In this document: positions 36,232 to 44,939 of the stretch, piece by piece | How positions within the stretch are numbered: position 1 is the stretch's first letter | Layout of the letters: each line of letters opens with the position of its first letter | Assembly (NCBI RefSeq): GCF_048270095.1 | Contig: NZ_JBLWTL010000010.1 | Coordinates: 26,828 to 90,827 of the forward strand | Reading direction: 5' to 3' | DNA length: 64,000 nucleotides | From: Maricaulis sp048270095 | GTDB lineage: Bacteria > Pseudomonadota > Alphaproteobacteria > Caulobacterales > Maricaulaceae | Program-made: the position numbers and the translations under genes | The notes under the pieces: model-generated | What the model was told of the DNA's origin: nothing | Databases searched by the model: none | What the model saw: the letters and a program-made list of their open reading frames with translations, nothing else

Positions 36232-38226
36232 ATGATCGCTGAACTCGGCCAGGCCGCCCTCATTCTCGCTTTTGTTGTCGCCCTCTTGCAGGCCGTGCTC
36301 GGCTTTGCCGGCGTGGCAGTCCGCGACCCGGTTTTTCACGGCTTTTCGCGGGCCGGCGCGCTGGCCCAGTTCGTGCTGGTCGCTTCCGCCTTCGCCTGTC
36401 TGACAGCGTTGTTTGTGGTGTCGGATTTTTCCGTGCTTGTGGTGGCCCAGAACTCGCACACGCTGAAGCCCTTCCTCTACAAACTCTCCGGCGTCTGGGG
36501 CAATCATGAAGGTTCGATGCTGCTCTGGGCCTTGATCCTGACCGGCTATACGGGGGCGTTGGCCGTGCTGGGGCAACATGTGGCGCCGCGCCTGATCACG
36601 CTGACCTTTTCGGTACAATCGCTGATCACCGCGGCCTTTCTCGCCTTCCTGATCTTCACCTCCAACCCCTTCGCGCGGCTGTTTCCGGTGCCGCTTGACG
36701 GGGCCGATCTCAACCCTCTGCTCCAGGACCCGGGTCTCGCCTCGCATCCGCCCATGCTCTATGCCGGCTATGTCGGGTTTTCGATCACCTTCTCCTTCGC
36801 GGTCGCGGCCCTGATCGAGGGGCGGGTTGATGCGCGCTGGGCGCGGATCGTGCGGCCCTGGGCGCTGACGGCCTGGACCTTCCTGACGGTCGGCATCGCG
36901 CTCGGCGCCAGCTGGGCCTATTACGAGCTGGGCTGGGGCGGCTGGTGGGCCTGGGACCCGGTGGAGAACGCCTCGCTCATGCCCTGGCTGGCGGGCACGG
37001 CCTTCATCCATTCGCTGCGGGTGATGGAAAAGCGCGACACGCTCAAGGCCTGGACCATATTGCTGGCGCTGCTCACTTTCTCGCTGTCGCTGGCGGGAAC
37101 TTTCCTGGTCCGTTCCGGTATCATTACCTCCGTCCACGCCTTTGCGGTCGATCCGGAGCGCGGTGTGTTTATTCTTGGCATTCTGGTCCTGGTGATTGGT
37201 GGTTCCCTGGTGCTGTACGGCCTGCGCGCCGGCCATCTCAAACCGACCGGCGTGTTTGCGGAGGTCAGCCGCGAAAGCACGCTTCTGGTCAATAATCTCT
37301 TCCTCGCCGCAGCCTGCGCCCTGGTCTTTTTCGGTACTTTCTACCCGCTCTTCATCACGACGGTTTCCGACGAGACGATTTCGATCGGCGCACCTTTCTA
37401 CCACGCCACCTTTATCCCGATGATGGCGGTATTGTTCTTGCTGGTCCCGGTCAGCGGCATGCTGGCCTGGAAACGCGGCAAGCTCGGTCCGATCGCCAAA
37501 AAACTCACGCCGGCCTTCATCGCGGCCCTTGTCGCGGGGTTGATCGCGTTGTGGATCGCCGAACGCGAAGCCGTTGCCGGCTCTATCGGCACAGCTCTGG
37601 CGGTCTGGGTCGGTCTGGGGATTTTCCTCGATCTGAAGTCGCGGGTGAAACTGTTTGAGGTCGATCTCGCGGCCAGCTGGGCGCGGGCCAGACGCCTGCC
37701 GGCCGGGATCTGGGGCATGATCGTGGCCCATTTCGGGCTCGCAGTCCTGATTTTCGCGGTGACCGGCGTCAGTGCCTGGAAGGATGAAGCCAGCGCGTTC
37801 CTGATGCCTGGCCAGTCATTTGAGCTGGACGGGTTTTCGATCGAGCTGGTCGATGTCGTGCGCAGTGACCGTGAGAATTTCGTCTCCCAGGCCGGTACGC
37901 TCGCGGTTTCGCGCAATGGTCGCGAACTGGGCGAGATGGTCGCCGAGCGGCGCTTCTATCCGGTGCGCGAAATGGCGACCACCGAATCCGCGATCCGCGC
38001 CCGGCTTGATGGCGATCTCTACGTCACGATCGGTGAGGGGGTTGAGGGGCGCGGCTGGGCGGTACATGCCTATATCTATCCGCTGGCGGTCTGGCTCTGG
38101 ATCGGTTCGGCCCTGCTCACACTCGGTGGGTTGCTCGCGCTGGGAGATCGTGGCCGGCGCGCCCTGACATCGCGCGATCTGGCCAAGCGCAAACCCGGCG
38201 CAGGCGCCGATGCGGTGACGCCGTGA
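36232..38226 (+). CDS. ccmF: Cytochrome c maturation heme lyase subunit CcmF
   Basis: A 664-residue polytopic membrane protein that attaches haem to apocytochromes c in the periplasm with CcmH. The tryptophan-rich haem-handling motif GGWWAWDPVENASLMPWL is at about residues 233-250; WGNHEGSMLLW and the PPMLYAGYVGFS segment are further signatures. About 15 TMs are expected. It heads a ccmF-ccmG-ccmH-ccmI cluster with overlapping genes. ccmABCDE are not in the window and must be elsewhere. A TTGACG box 48 bases upstream may be part of its promoter. Confidence 0.96.
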   Translation: MIAELGQAALILAFVVALLQAVLGFAGVAVRDPVFHGFSRAGALAQFVLVASAFACLTALFVVSDFSVLVVAQNSHTLKPFLYKLSGVWGNHEGSMLLWALILTGYTGALAVLGQHVAPRLITLTFSVQSLITAAFLAFLIFTSNPFARLFPVPLDGADLNPLLQDPGLASHPPMLYAGYVGFSITFSFAVAALIEGRVDARWARIVRPWALTAWTFLTVGIALGASWAYYELGWGGWWAWDPVENASLMPWLAGTAFIHSLRVMEKRDTLKAWTILLALLTFSLSLAGTFLVRSGIITSVHAFAVDPERGVFILGILVLVIGGSLVLYGLRAGHLKPTGVFAEVSRESTLLVNNLFLAAACALVFFGTFYPLFITTVSDETISIGAPFYHATFIPMMAVLFLLVPVSGMLAWKRGKLGPIAKKLTPAFIAALVAGLIALWIAEREAVAGSIGTALAVWVGLGIFLDLKSRVKLFEVDLAASWARARRLPAGIWGMIVAHFGLAVLIFAVTGVSAWKDEASAFLMPGQSFELDGFSIELVDVVRSDRENFVSQAGTLAVSRNGRELGEMVAERRFYPVREMATTESAIRARLDGDLYVTIGEGVEGRGWAVHAYIYPLAVWLWIGSALLTLGGLLALGDRGRRALTSRDLAKRKPGAGADAVTP

Positions 38227-38759
38227 CGGGACGCTGGCTCGCCTTCACCCCCGTGCTCCTGTTCGCCGTGATGGCAGTCTATTTCGGCATGGGCTTGCGC
38301 GAGGACCCGGGTGCCATTCCCTCGCAATTGATCGACGAGCCACTGCCGGCTTTTGATTTGCCACCGGTTGCCGGTTCAGCCGAAGGCCTGTCCAATCGTG
38401 ATCTGGCCGGGCATGTCAGCCTGGTCAATGTGTTTGGTTCCTGGTGTCCGCCCTGTGCGATCGAGCACCCGATGCTGATGCAGATCGCGCGTTCGCAGAT
38501 CGTGCCGATTTATGGCGTTGACTGGCGCGACACGCCCGAGGCCGGCGCCGCCTGGCTGGCGCGGCATGGCAATCCCTACACGGCCGTTGGTCTTGATCCC
38601 GAGAGCCATCTGGCGATCGATCTGGGCATCACCGGCGCGCCGGAGAGTTTTCTGGTCGATGCCAGCGGGCGTGTGCGCTACCGCCATGTCGGTATCATCA
38701 CGCAGCAGGACTGGGACGAAACCCTCCTGCCGCTGATCCGCGAGCTGGAGGCTTCATGA
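38223..38759 (+). CDS. ccmG: Thiol:disulfide interchange protein CcmG/DsbE
   Basis: A 178-residue membrane-anchored thioredoxin-fold protein. The N-terminal anchor (FTPVLLFAVMAVYFGMG) is followed by the CcmG-type active site FGSWCPPCAIEHP with Cys75 and Cys78 and the cis-Pro in GAPESFLVD. It keeps apocytochrome CXXCH cysteines reduced for haem ligation. The GTG start overlaps the ccmF stop by four bases. Length and motif are typical. Confidence 0.95.
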   Translation: MTGRWLAFTPVLLFAVMAVYFGMGLREDPGAIPSQLIDEPLPAFDLPPVAGSAEGLSNRDLAGHVSLVNVFGSWCPPCAIEHPMLMQIARSQIVPIYGVDWRDTPEAGAAWLARHGNPYTAVGLDPESHLAIDLGITGAPESFLVDASGRVRYRHVGIITQQDWDETLLPLIRELEAS

Positions 38760-39217
38760 TGCGCGCCCTGATCGCCTGTCTCGCCCTGTTGCTCTCGCCT
38801 GTCGCCCTGGCCGCACCATCGCCGGACGAGGCCTATACCGATGCGGCGATGGAACGCCGTGCCCGCGGCCTCTATACGCAATTGCGCTGCGTCGTCTGCC
38901 AAAGCCAGAGTATTGACGAGTCCAACGCCTCGCTAGCGCAGGACATGCGTATCGTCGTTCGCGAGCGCCTCGCCGCCGGCGATAGCGATGCCGAGATCCT
39001 TGCCTATATGCAGGCACGTTATGGTGACTACGTGCTTATGCTCCCGCCCTTTCAGGCCAATACGCTGGTCTTGTGGGGGCTGCCATTCTTCATCCTGCTC
39101 GCGGGCGGCGGTTTGATCATCGTCTATGTCCGGCGCCAGGCGAGGGGGCTGCCCGAGGCCTTGACCCCGGAAGAAGAAGCCGGGCTGGCCGCGCTGATGG
39201 ATGAGGAGGGCCAGTGA
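38756..39217 (+). CDS. ccmH: Cytochrome c maturation protein CcmH
   Basis: A 153-residue periplasmic, membrane-anchored thiol protein. A signal peptide is followed by LRCVVCQSQSIDESNA, the LRCxxCQ motif with Cys45 and Cys48 that reacts with apocytochrome. A C-terminal TM (TLVLWGLPFFILLAGGGLIIV) anchors it. The start (ATGATG) overlaps the ccmG stop. This short form lacks the TPR part, which is encoded separately by ccmI next door. Confidence 0.95.
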   Translation: MMRALIACLALLLSPVALAAPSPDEAYTDAAMERRARGLYTQLRCVVCQSQSIDESNASLAQDMRIVVRERLAAGDSDAEILAYMQARYGDYVLMLPPFQANTLVLWGLPFFILLAGGGLIIVYVRRQARGLPEALTPEEEAGLAALMDEEGQ

Positions 39218-40041
39218 TGCTGTGGATCCTGATTGCCGTAATGACCAGCCTGACCGTCATCGTCCTGGTGATGCCCTTCATGCGACGCGATGCTGTGGTC
39301 GAACAGGACGGGCTGGGCGCGTTTTCCGGCCAGCTTGAAGAATTGATGCGTGACCGGGAGCTTGGCCTGATCGGCGCTGACGAGGCGCGCGCCGCGGAAA
39401 TCGATATCAAGCGCCGTCTGCTGGCGGCCTCTGATGACCGGGGCGATGTCGAGAAAGCCAATCCGGTGCTGCGTCAGGTCGCGATCATCACCTGCGGTCT
39501 GGGCGGCATCGCAGCGGTGGCGCTCTACATGGCGATCGGGACGCCGGAGCCGGTCATCGCGGTCGAGCCGGAACCGGTCGAAGCGTCCGACGAGATGCGC
39601 GCCGTACTGGATCAGGTCGAGGCCCTGGCGGCCCGGTTGGCGGCCAATCCCGACGATGCCCAGGGCTGGGCCGTGCTGGGTCAATCCTATCTCAGCCTCG
39701 GCCGCTATGACGAGGCGGCGCAGGCCTTCGATCAGGCAATCGATATCGTTCCGGATTCGGCGTTCCTGTTCGCGTCCCTGGGGCAGGCCCTGTTGTTCGA
39801 GGCCAATGGCATGATGACGCCGGCTGCGCGCGAAGCCTTTGCCCGCGCGCTTGATCTCGAGCCGACAGATGTCCGGTCACGTTTCTTCATGGCCGAGGCC
39901 CGGTATCAGTCGGGTGAGACCGCCGCCGCGCTGGCGGCCTGGCAGGCCTTGTTGGCCGAAGCGCCACCGGAGGCGAGCTATCGAGGCATGATTGAGGCGC
40001 GGCTGGCCGCTATCGCGGCAGAGCCGGGCGAGCCGGAATAA
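39217..40041 (+). CDS. ccmI: Cytochrome c maturation factor CcmI (TPR)
   Basis: A 274-residue protein with two N-terminal TMs (MLWILIAVMTSLTVIVLVMPF and a second near VAIITCGLGGIAAVALYMAI) and a C-terminal periplasmic TPR domain (GWAVLGQSYLSLGRYDEAAQAFDQA, then LFASLGQALLFEANG). CcmI delivers apocytochrome c to the CcmFH lyase. ATG 39217 overlaps the last base of the ccmH stop and has GAGGAGG seven bases upstream; a GTG one codon earlier is possible. Last gene of the ccm block. Confidence 0.9.
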   Translation: MLWILIAVMTSLTVIVLVMPFMRRDAVVEQDGLGAFSGQLEELMRDRELGLIGADEARAAEIDIKRRLLAASDDRGDVEKANPVLRQVAIITCGLGGIAAVALYMAIGTPEPVIAVEPEPVEASDEMRAVLDQVEALAARLAANPDDAQGWAVLGQSYLSLGRYDEAAQAFDQAIDIVPDSAFLFASLGQALLFEANGMMTPAAREAFARALDLEPTDVRSRFFMAEARYQSGETAAALAAWQALLAEAPPEASYRGMIEARLAAIAAEPGEPE

Positions 40042-40106
40042 TCGGTCCGTTCGTTTCAGGCCGTCCGGCCCGGCTGGTATCGCTGTGAGTGGTGCGCGCC
40101 GCGGCG

Positions 40107-40322
40107 TCAGTACAGATCGCGCTCGTTGAGATCGTCCACCGGGCGGGCCCGGTCATCGCGTGCCCAGCTGACGAACATCGCCATTTGCCGGTCAGCTTCG
40201 AGATGGAATTCTTCGGGAAGCTGGGTCGCTTCGGCGACCCGGTCACGGACAGAAGCGGGACATGCGAAGGCCAGCCCCCATGCGACCGCTATAACCGCGA
40301 CCAAAAAAATACCGTTCTTCAT
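40107..40322 (-). CDS. Small exported or membrane-anchored protein, unknown
   Basis: A 71-residue protein starting at ATG 40322, five bases after a perfect GGAGG. The N-terminus MKNGIFLVAVIAVAWGLAFA is a signal peptide or TM, followed by CPASVRDRVAEATQLPEEFHLEADRQMAMFV. A Cys right after the hydrophobic segment is noteworthy, but the -3 to -1 residues do not form a clear lipobox. The C-terminus is acidic/basic mixed and soluble. No family recognised. It converges with ccmI. Confidence 0.65.
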   Translation of the reverse strand: MKNGIFLVAVIAVAWGLAFACPASVRDRVAEATQLPEEFHLEADRQMAMFVSWARDDRARPVDDLNERDLY

Positions 40323-40579
40323 CAACGCCTCCCCAGCCGTGAATCACGTCAAGTGATGGGTTACAGAAGCGTAATAATCGGGGCGGATCCATCCCGAGCA
40401 TCGATAAATAAGCCCGTTTTTGGACGAATTCCGGCCGAACCAGCCGATAATCGCCGCGCGCAGGGCGGCTGCGCCGACTGCAACCAGTCATATTTGATCG
40501 CCGCAATCTTGCCGGCGGCTTTGGAAATGCGAAAGAGTGCCAGTATAACCTGCACGGCCCAGAGGCGCGATTCGAGTGA

Positions 40580-42649
40580 ATGGCTGCGGTATTGCCGGAC
40601 GGAAACTTAATGGTGGCAGACACGAAAATCGGTGACGCGGCGGGTGAGGCCCAGGCCTACCGGACGGTGCTCGATCTGGTTCACCTGAGTTCAGTCGGCA
40701 ATTCCGACCACGAACAGGCCATCCTCCAGATATTGGGGCGCGTCAAAACCCATTTCGAATTGCCCCGGGTCGCGGTCTGCCAGATCGCGCCGGACCGATA
40801 TTCGGTTGAGTATCTCCTGGACGATACCGGTCGGTACAAGGTCGGTGACGCGCCGGAGCTTGCCGGTAGCTGGTGCCAGCTGGTCGTCGATCGCAATCAG
40901 ACCGTCATGGCGTCGCGCATCGCCGACGAGGTGGCTGACGCCTATCCTGGTCTGTCCGCCAACGGCCCGCAGATTTATGCCGGCGCGCGCATTCTGGTGG
41001 ATGGCCGTCTGCACGGGACGTTGACTGTCACAGCCGATGAAGCGGTTGAAAAGCGTTTCGATGATGATGACCGAAATGTTCTGGAGACGGCCGCCGCTTT
41101 GGTCGGGCACCACGTCTCGCTCCTGCGTGCGGAATCCCGGTTCGACCTCGCGGTGCGCGGATCCAGTGTCGGGCTGTGGGAGTGGAATGTCGCGGATGAT
41201 TCGGTCTATTGGGCGCCGCGTTGCTTTGAAATAGTCGGGCTGGACCCGGTCGAGCATACGCCCGATGTCAGCGATTTCACAGAATTGCAGCATCCCGATG
41301 ACCGCGAGGCGCAGGCCGCTGCGATCCGGCAACATCTCAAACATGGAACGCCGTATCAGATCGAGCACCGTATCCGTCACCGGGACGGGCATTATGTCTG
41401 GGTTCATTCCCGCGGGCAGGCGGTCTGGAACCGGGCGGGTGTGCCGCAACGCTTCGCGGGCTCGATTGAGGATATTACTGAGCGCAAGCGGGTCGAGGAG
41501 GCTTGGCATCGCAGCGAGGAACGCCATGAACTGGCTGTTCGAGGCACCGGCGTCGGGGTGTGGGACTGGGATGTCGGCAGCGGCGTGGTGTACTGGTCCG
41601 AGCAGCTCAAGCGGATCCTGGCGCCGGACTTGCCCGAGCCCGAGCTTTCAATCGAAGCGTTCGCCGCGCGGATCCATGATGACGACCGCGAACGGGTGCT
41701 CGGCGCGCTGCAACGCCACCTGGCCCATGAAGGCGAATATCGGGCGGAGTATCGCAGCTGCCGCCCCGATGGGAGTTTCATCTGGGTGCACACGCGCGGG
41801 CAGGCGGTCTGGAACGAGAATGGCGAGCCGGTTCGCATGGCCGGATCCTGTCACGACATCACCGAGCGCAAGGAATACGAAGTGCGCCTGGCTGAGCAGG
41901 CGGAGGAATTGCTGCGGACCAATCGCGAACTGGAGCAATACGCCTCGATTGCCTCGCACGATCTGCAGGAGCCCCTGCGCAAGATCAATAGTTTTGGCGA
42001 ACTTTTATTGCGTGACTATGCCGACCGGCTCGACGAACGCGGCCATCTCCTGGTCGACCGTATGGTCGACGGGGCACAGCGTTTGCGCGCGTTGATTCAA
42101 GACCTTCTCAGTTATTCGCGGTCATCGAACGACGACATGAAAATTGTAGAAGTCGGGTTGGCGGACCTGGTCGCGCGGGTGTCGAGTGACTTCGAGCTTG
42201 CGATAGCGGAAACGGACGCGACCATCACCTGCGAGAATGATGTTGTTTTGCGCGGTGACGAAATGCTGTTGCGGCAGCTATTCAATAACCTGATCGGCAA
42301 TTCATTGAAGTATCGCGGCGATGCGCCGCCGCATGTGCGCATTGCCGCCACGCGGACCGACGATGAGGCTCGCTGGCACCTTACCGTCCGCGATAACGGG
42401 ATCGGCTTTGCTCCCCGTTATGCCGAGCGCGTTTTCGACATGTTCAAGCGGCTGCATCCGCGCGACGCCTATCCTGGCACCGGAATCGGTCTGGCACTCT
42501 GTCAACGGGTCGTCGAACGTCATGATGGCCGGATCTGGGTCGAGAGTGAGCCCGGGGTGGGCTGCTGCTTTCATATCGAGCTGCCGCTATCGCCGGTGGA
42601 GGCGCATCCTGCCGCCCTATCCGGCTCCGAAACCGGGGATGGGCGGTAA
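40580..42649 (+). CDS. Soluble hybrid-sensing histidine kinase (GAF-PAS-PAS-HisKA-HATPase)
   Basis: A 689-residue cytoplasmic sensor kinase without TMs. Residues about 20-180 form a GAF-like domain; two similar PAS/PAC units follow (FDLAVRGSSVGLWEWNV and HELAVRGTGVGVWDWDV, each ending DITERK), evidently from internal duplication. The HisKA box is IASHDLQEPLRKI with phosphoacceptor His460. HATPase motifs are NNLIGNSLKYRG (N box), DNGIGFAP (G1) and GTGIGLALCQRV (G2). No response regulator is adjacent. The DLQEPL-type H box is typical of phytochrome-related kinases. The start could be ATG 40610 instead of 40580, as neither site is strong. Confidence 0.9.
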   Translation: MAAVLPDGNLMVADTKIGDAAGEAQAYRTVLDLVHLSSVGNSDHEQAILQILGRVKTHFELPRVAVCQIAPDRYSVEYLLDDTGRYKVGDAPELAGSWCQLVVDRNQTVMASRIADEVADAYPGLSANGPQIYAGARILVDGRLHGTLTVTADEAVEKRFDDDDRNVLETAAALVGHHVSLLRAESRFDLAVRGSSVGLWEWNVADDSVYWAPRCFEIVGLDPVEHTPDVSDFTELQHPDDREAQAAAIRQHLKHGTPYQIEHRIRHRDGHYVWVHSRGQAVWNRAGVPQRFAGSIEDITERKRVEEAWHRSEERHELAVRGTGVGVWDWDVGSGVVYWSEQLKRILAPDLPEPELSIEAFAARIHDDDRERVLGALQRHLAHEGEYRAEYRSCRPDGSFIWVHTRGQAVWNENGEPVRMAGSCHDITERKEYEVRLAEQAEELLRTNRELEQYASIASHDLQEPLRKINSFGELLLRDYADRLDERGHLLVDRMVDGAQRLRALIQDLLSYSRSSNDDMKIVEVGLADLVARVSSDFELAIAETDATITCENDVVLRGDEMLLRQLFNNLIGNSLKYRGDAPPHVRIAATRTDDEARWHLTVRDNGIGFAPRYAERVFDMFKRLHPRDAYPGTGIGLALCQRVVERHDGRIWVESEPGVGCCFHIELPLSPVEAHPAALSGSETGDGR

Positions 42650-42742
42650 ACCAGGGTTTGACCTTTGCAGTGAGGTTGTCGACATTTCATGCGGCCCGCC
42701 CCATGGTGTCGTTATCCGAAATCCAGCAATGAGTTTGACCCT

Positions 42743-43651
42743 ATGAAGCTTGAAAGCCCTGCCGTGACGCGGTCCATGACGATTGTCAGAACTTGGGGTA
42801 CGCTCAATTGGGCGAGTGTCTTTTCGGTTATTCTCTATCCGGTTCTGGGGGTTGGCCTGCTGGTGACCATGATCATTCTCGGTCTGGCGCTTGAAGGCCT
42901 CACCCTGCACTGGTGGTACGCGCCGCTTGGCCTTGGCGTCATGGCGGCGACGATTTTCCTCTGCAATATGGGGATCGGTCCGCTGCACCGGATCTGGCAG
43001 CATCGTGCCGGCGAGATCAAATGGCCGGCCCAGGTCATTTTCATGTTCAATTGCATTCTCGCGATGCAGGGTTCGCTCAAGGACTGGGTCAATTATCATT
43101 CCCAGCATCACCGGTTTGCCGATAATCCCGGTGACCCGCACAACCCGCTCGAGAGCAAGGTCTGGGCGTGGATGGGCTGGATCCTGTGGCGCGACAGCGC
43201 CGATCTGGAGCGGCCCATGCCTATGTGGCTGAAGGAGAACAAGGTTGTCCTGTTCGCCGACCGGTTTCACATCTCGCTGTCGCTGGCGATGCATTTCCTG
43301 GTCCCGGGACTGGTCTATCTTGCGGTCGCCCTGGCGGGCGGCTCGCTGATCCTGGTCGCCCTGCTGCATGCCTGCGTCATCATCGGCCGTGGCATCCAGT
43401 TCCACGCCACGACACTGGGCGTGAATGTCTTTGGCCATCTCGATACGCCCAAATGGGTCGATTATCTGTTGGCGCTGCTGACCGGCGGCGAGGCCCTGCA
43501 CGACCATCACCACGAATTTCCACGCAGCGCGCTGCATTTGCCCAAGCGGGGCATCTGGAATCGCATCGTCGACTATAACGGGACCATGCTGCTGGTTCTG
43601 CGCCGGCTCGGCCTGGCAAAAAATCTGGAGATTGCCCCTCAATTCGCTTGA
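42743..43651 (+). CDS. Membrane acyl-CoA/fatty acid desaturase
   Basis: A 302-residue di-iron membrane desaturase of the acyl-CoA Delta9 type. The three histidine boxes are HRIWQH (82-87), HSQHH (119-123) and HDHHH (253-257). Four or so TMs surround them. It probably introduces a double bond in membrane fatty acids. ATG 42743 (MKLESPAVTRS) is preferred to in-frame upstream codons because the region before it lacks similarity to the family. It lies 93 bases downstream of the kinase gene; co-transcription is possible. Confidence 0.9.
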   Translation: MKLESPAVTRSMTIVRTWGTLNWASVFSVILYPVLGVGLLVTMIILGLALEGLTLHWWYAPLGLGVMAATIFLCNMGIGPLHRIWQHRAGEIKWPAQVIFMFNCILAMQGSLKDWVNYHSQHHRFADNPGDPHNPLESKVWAWMGWILWRDSADLERPMPMWLKENKVVLFADRFHISLSLAMHFLVPGLVYLAVALAGGSLILVALLHACVIIGRGIQFHATTLGVNVFGHLDTPKWVDYLLALLTGGEALHDHHHEFPRSALHLPKRGIWNRIVDYNGTMLLVLRRLGLAKNLEIAPQFA

Positions 43652-43700
43652 CCTCGCGCAGGCGAGGGCGGGCAATGGCGGGGATTTCACGCCTAACAAG

Positions 43701-43721
43701 TTGACGTGAGCGTAAACGTCA
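43701..43721. promoter_or_regulatory. Candidate operator upstream of the acyl-CoA catabolic operon
   Basis: TTGACGTGAGCGTAAACGTCA contains perfect TGACGT / ACGTCA arms separated by eight bases, 28 bases before the first ATG. The ACGT-rich half-sites resemble those I associate with MerR-type (LiuR-like) regulators of acyl-CoA and branched-chain catabolism in proteobacteria, and TTGACG could double as a -35 box. Regulator identity is inference. Confidence 0.5.
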
Positions 43722-43749
43722 CGCCGACAAGACAAACAAGGGGAGAGAC

Positions 43750-44925
43750 ATGCCGGATCTGGAAACATTTCGCGCCGAGACGCGCACCTGGTTTGAAGCC
43801 AATTGCCCGGAGGAAATGCGCCGCCCGATGAAGGGTGAAAACGACGCTGTCTGGGGCGGTCGCAAGGCTGTTTTCGACCTCGAGGCCCAGAAGACCTGGC
43901 TTGATCGCATGGCGTCAAAAGGCTGGACGGTGCCGGAATGGCCGGTCGCCTATGGCGGCGGTGGCTTGTCCAAGGCCGAGGCCAAAGTCCTGCGCGAGGA
44001 AATGGGGCGCATCAAGGCGCGCTCGCCGCTGATGTCCTTTGGCATCTGGATGCTCGGGCCTGCGCTGCTCAAATATGGCAATGAAGATCAAAAGCTCGAG
44101 CATTTGCCGAAGATTGCCCGCGGCGAAATCCGCTGGGCCCAGGGCTATTCCGAACCGAATGCCGGCTCCGACCTGGCAGCCCTGATGACCAAATGCGAGG
44201 ACAAGGGCGATCACTATCTGGTCAATGGCCAGAAGATCTGGACCTCTTATGCCGATCAGGCTGACTGGATCTTTGTGCTGGTGCGCACCGATTTCTCGGC
44301 CAAGAAGCATGAAGGCATCAGCTTCATCCTGGTCGACATGGACCAGCCCGGCGTCACCACCAAGCCGATCAAGCTGATCTCGGGTAAATCACCCTTCTGC
44401 GAGACTTTCTTTGACGATGCCCGTGCCGAGAAGAAAAACCTGGTCGGCGAGCTCAACAAGGGCTGGACCATTGCCAAATACCTGCTCACCCACGAGCGCG
44501 AAATGATTGGCGGAACCGGTGCCGGTTCCGGTGCGATGCGGCCGATGGGTGATGTCGCCATCCAGCAAGTGGGGCTGAATGAGCATGGCCAGCTGGCTGA
44601 TCCTGTCCTGCGCACCGATGTCGCGCGCGCCGAGATTGATGGTCTCGCCTTCCTGTCGACGCTGGAGCGCGTCACCGAAGAGGCCAAGTCCGGCCAGGGC
44701 GTTGGCTCCAACTCCTCCATGCTGAAATATTACGGCACCGAGCTCAACAAGCGCCGCCTCGAATTGATGATGGACGGATCGGGCCATGACGGGCTGGAAT
44801 GGGATGGCGATGGCGATGTGGCGCGGCACTGGTTGCGCACCAAGGCCAATTCCATCGAGGGCGGAACCTCCGAGGTTCAGCTCAACATCATCTCGAAACG
44901 CATTCTCGACCTGCCGAGCGCCTGA
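43750..44925 (+). CDS. Acyl-CoA dehydrogenase, catalytic-Glu-bearing subunit
   Basis: A 391-residue FAD enzyme introducing a 2,3-double bond into an acyl-CoA. Motifs include WAQGYSEPNAGSDLAAL (FAD/substrate loop), QKIWTSYADQADW and SIEGGTSEVQLNII near the C-terminus, whose Glu370 is the catalytic base. The next gene encodes a second dehydrogenase that lacks this Glu, 14 bases downstream, so the two probably form a heteromeric enzyme like the paired FadE/ChsE enzymes of steroid side-chain degraders. ATG 43750 follows GGGGAGAGAC. First gene of the operon. Confidence 0.92.
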   Translation: MPDLETFRAETRTWFEANCPEEMRRPMKGENDAVWGGRKAVFDLEAQKTWLDRMASKGWTVPEWPVAYGGGGLSKAEAKVLREEMGRIKARSPLMSFGIWMLGPALLKYGNEDQKLEHLPKIARGEIRWAQGYSEPNAGSDLAALMTKCEDKGDHYLVNGQKIWTSYADQADWIFVLVRTDFSAKKHEGISFILVDMDQPGVTTKPIKLISGKSPFCETFFDDARAEKKNLVGELNKGWTIAKYLLTHEREMIGGTGAGSGAMRPMGDVAIQQVGLNEHGQLADPVLRTDVARAEIDGLAFLSTLERVTEEAKSGQGVGSNSSMLKYYGTELNKRRLELMMDGSGHDGLEWDGDGDVARHWLRTKANSIEGGTSEVQLNIISKRILDLPSA

Positions 44926-44939
44926 GGGGGAGACACATC

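Noticed and set aside
35926..37731. Minus-strand open frame of 601 codons opposite ccmF
   Set aside because: Antisense shadow; composition is highly charged and low-complexity, while ccmF on the plus strand is unmistakable.
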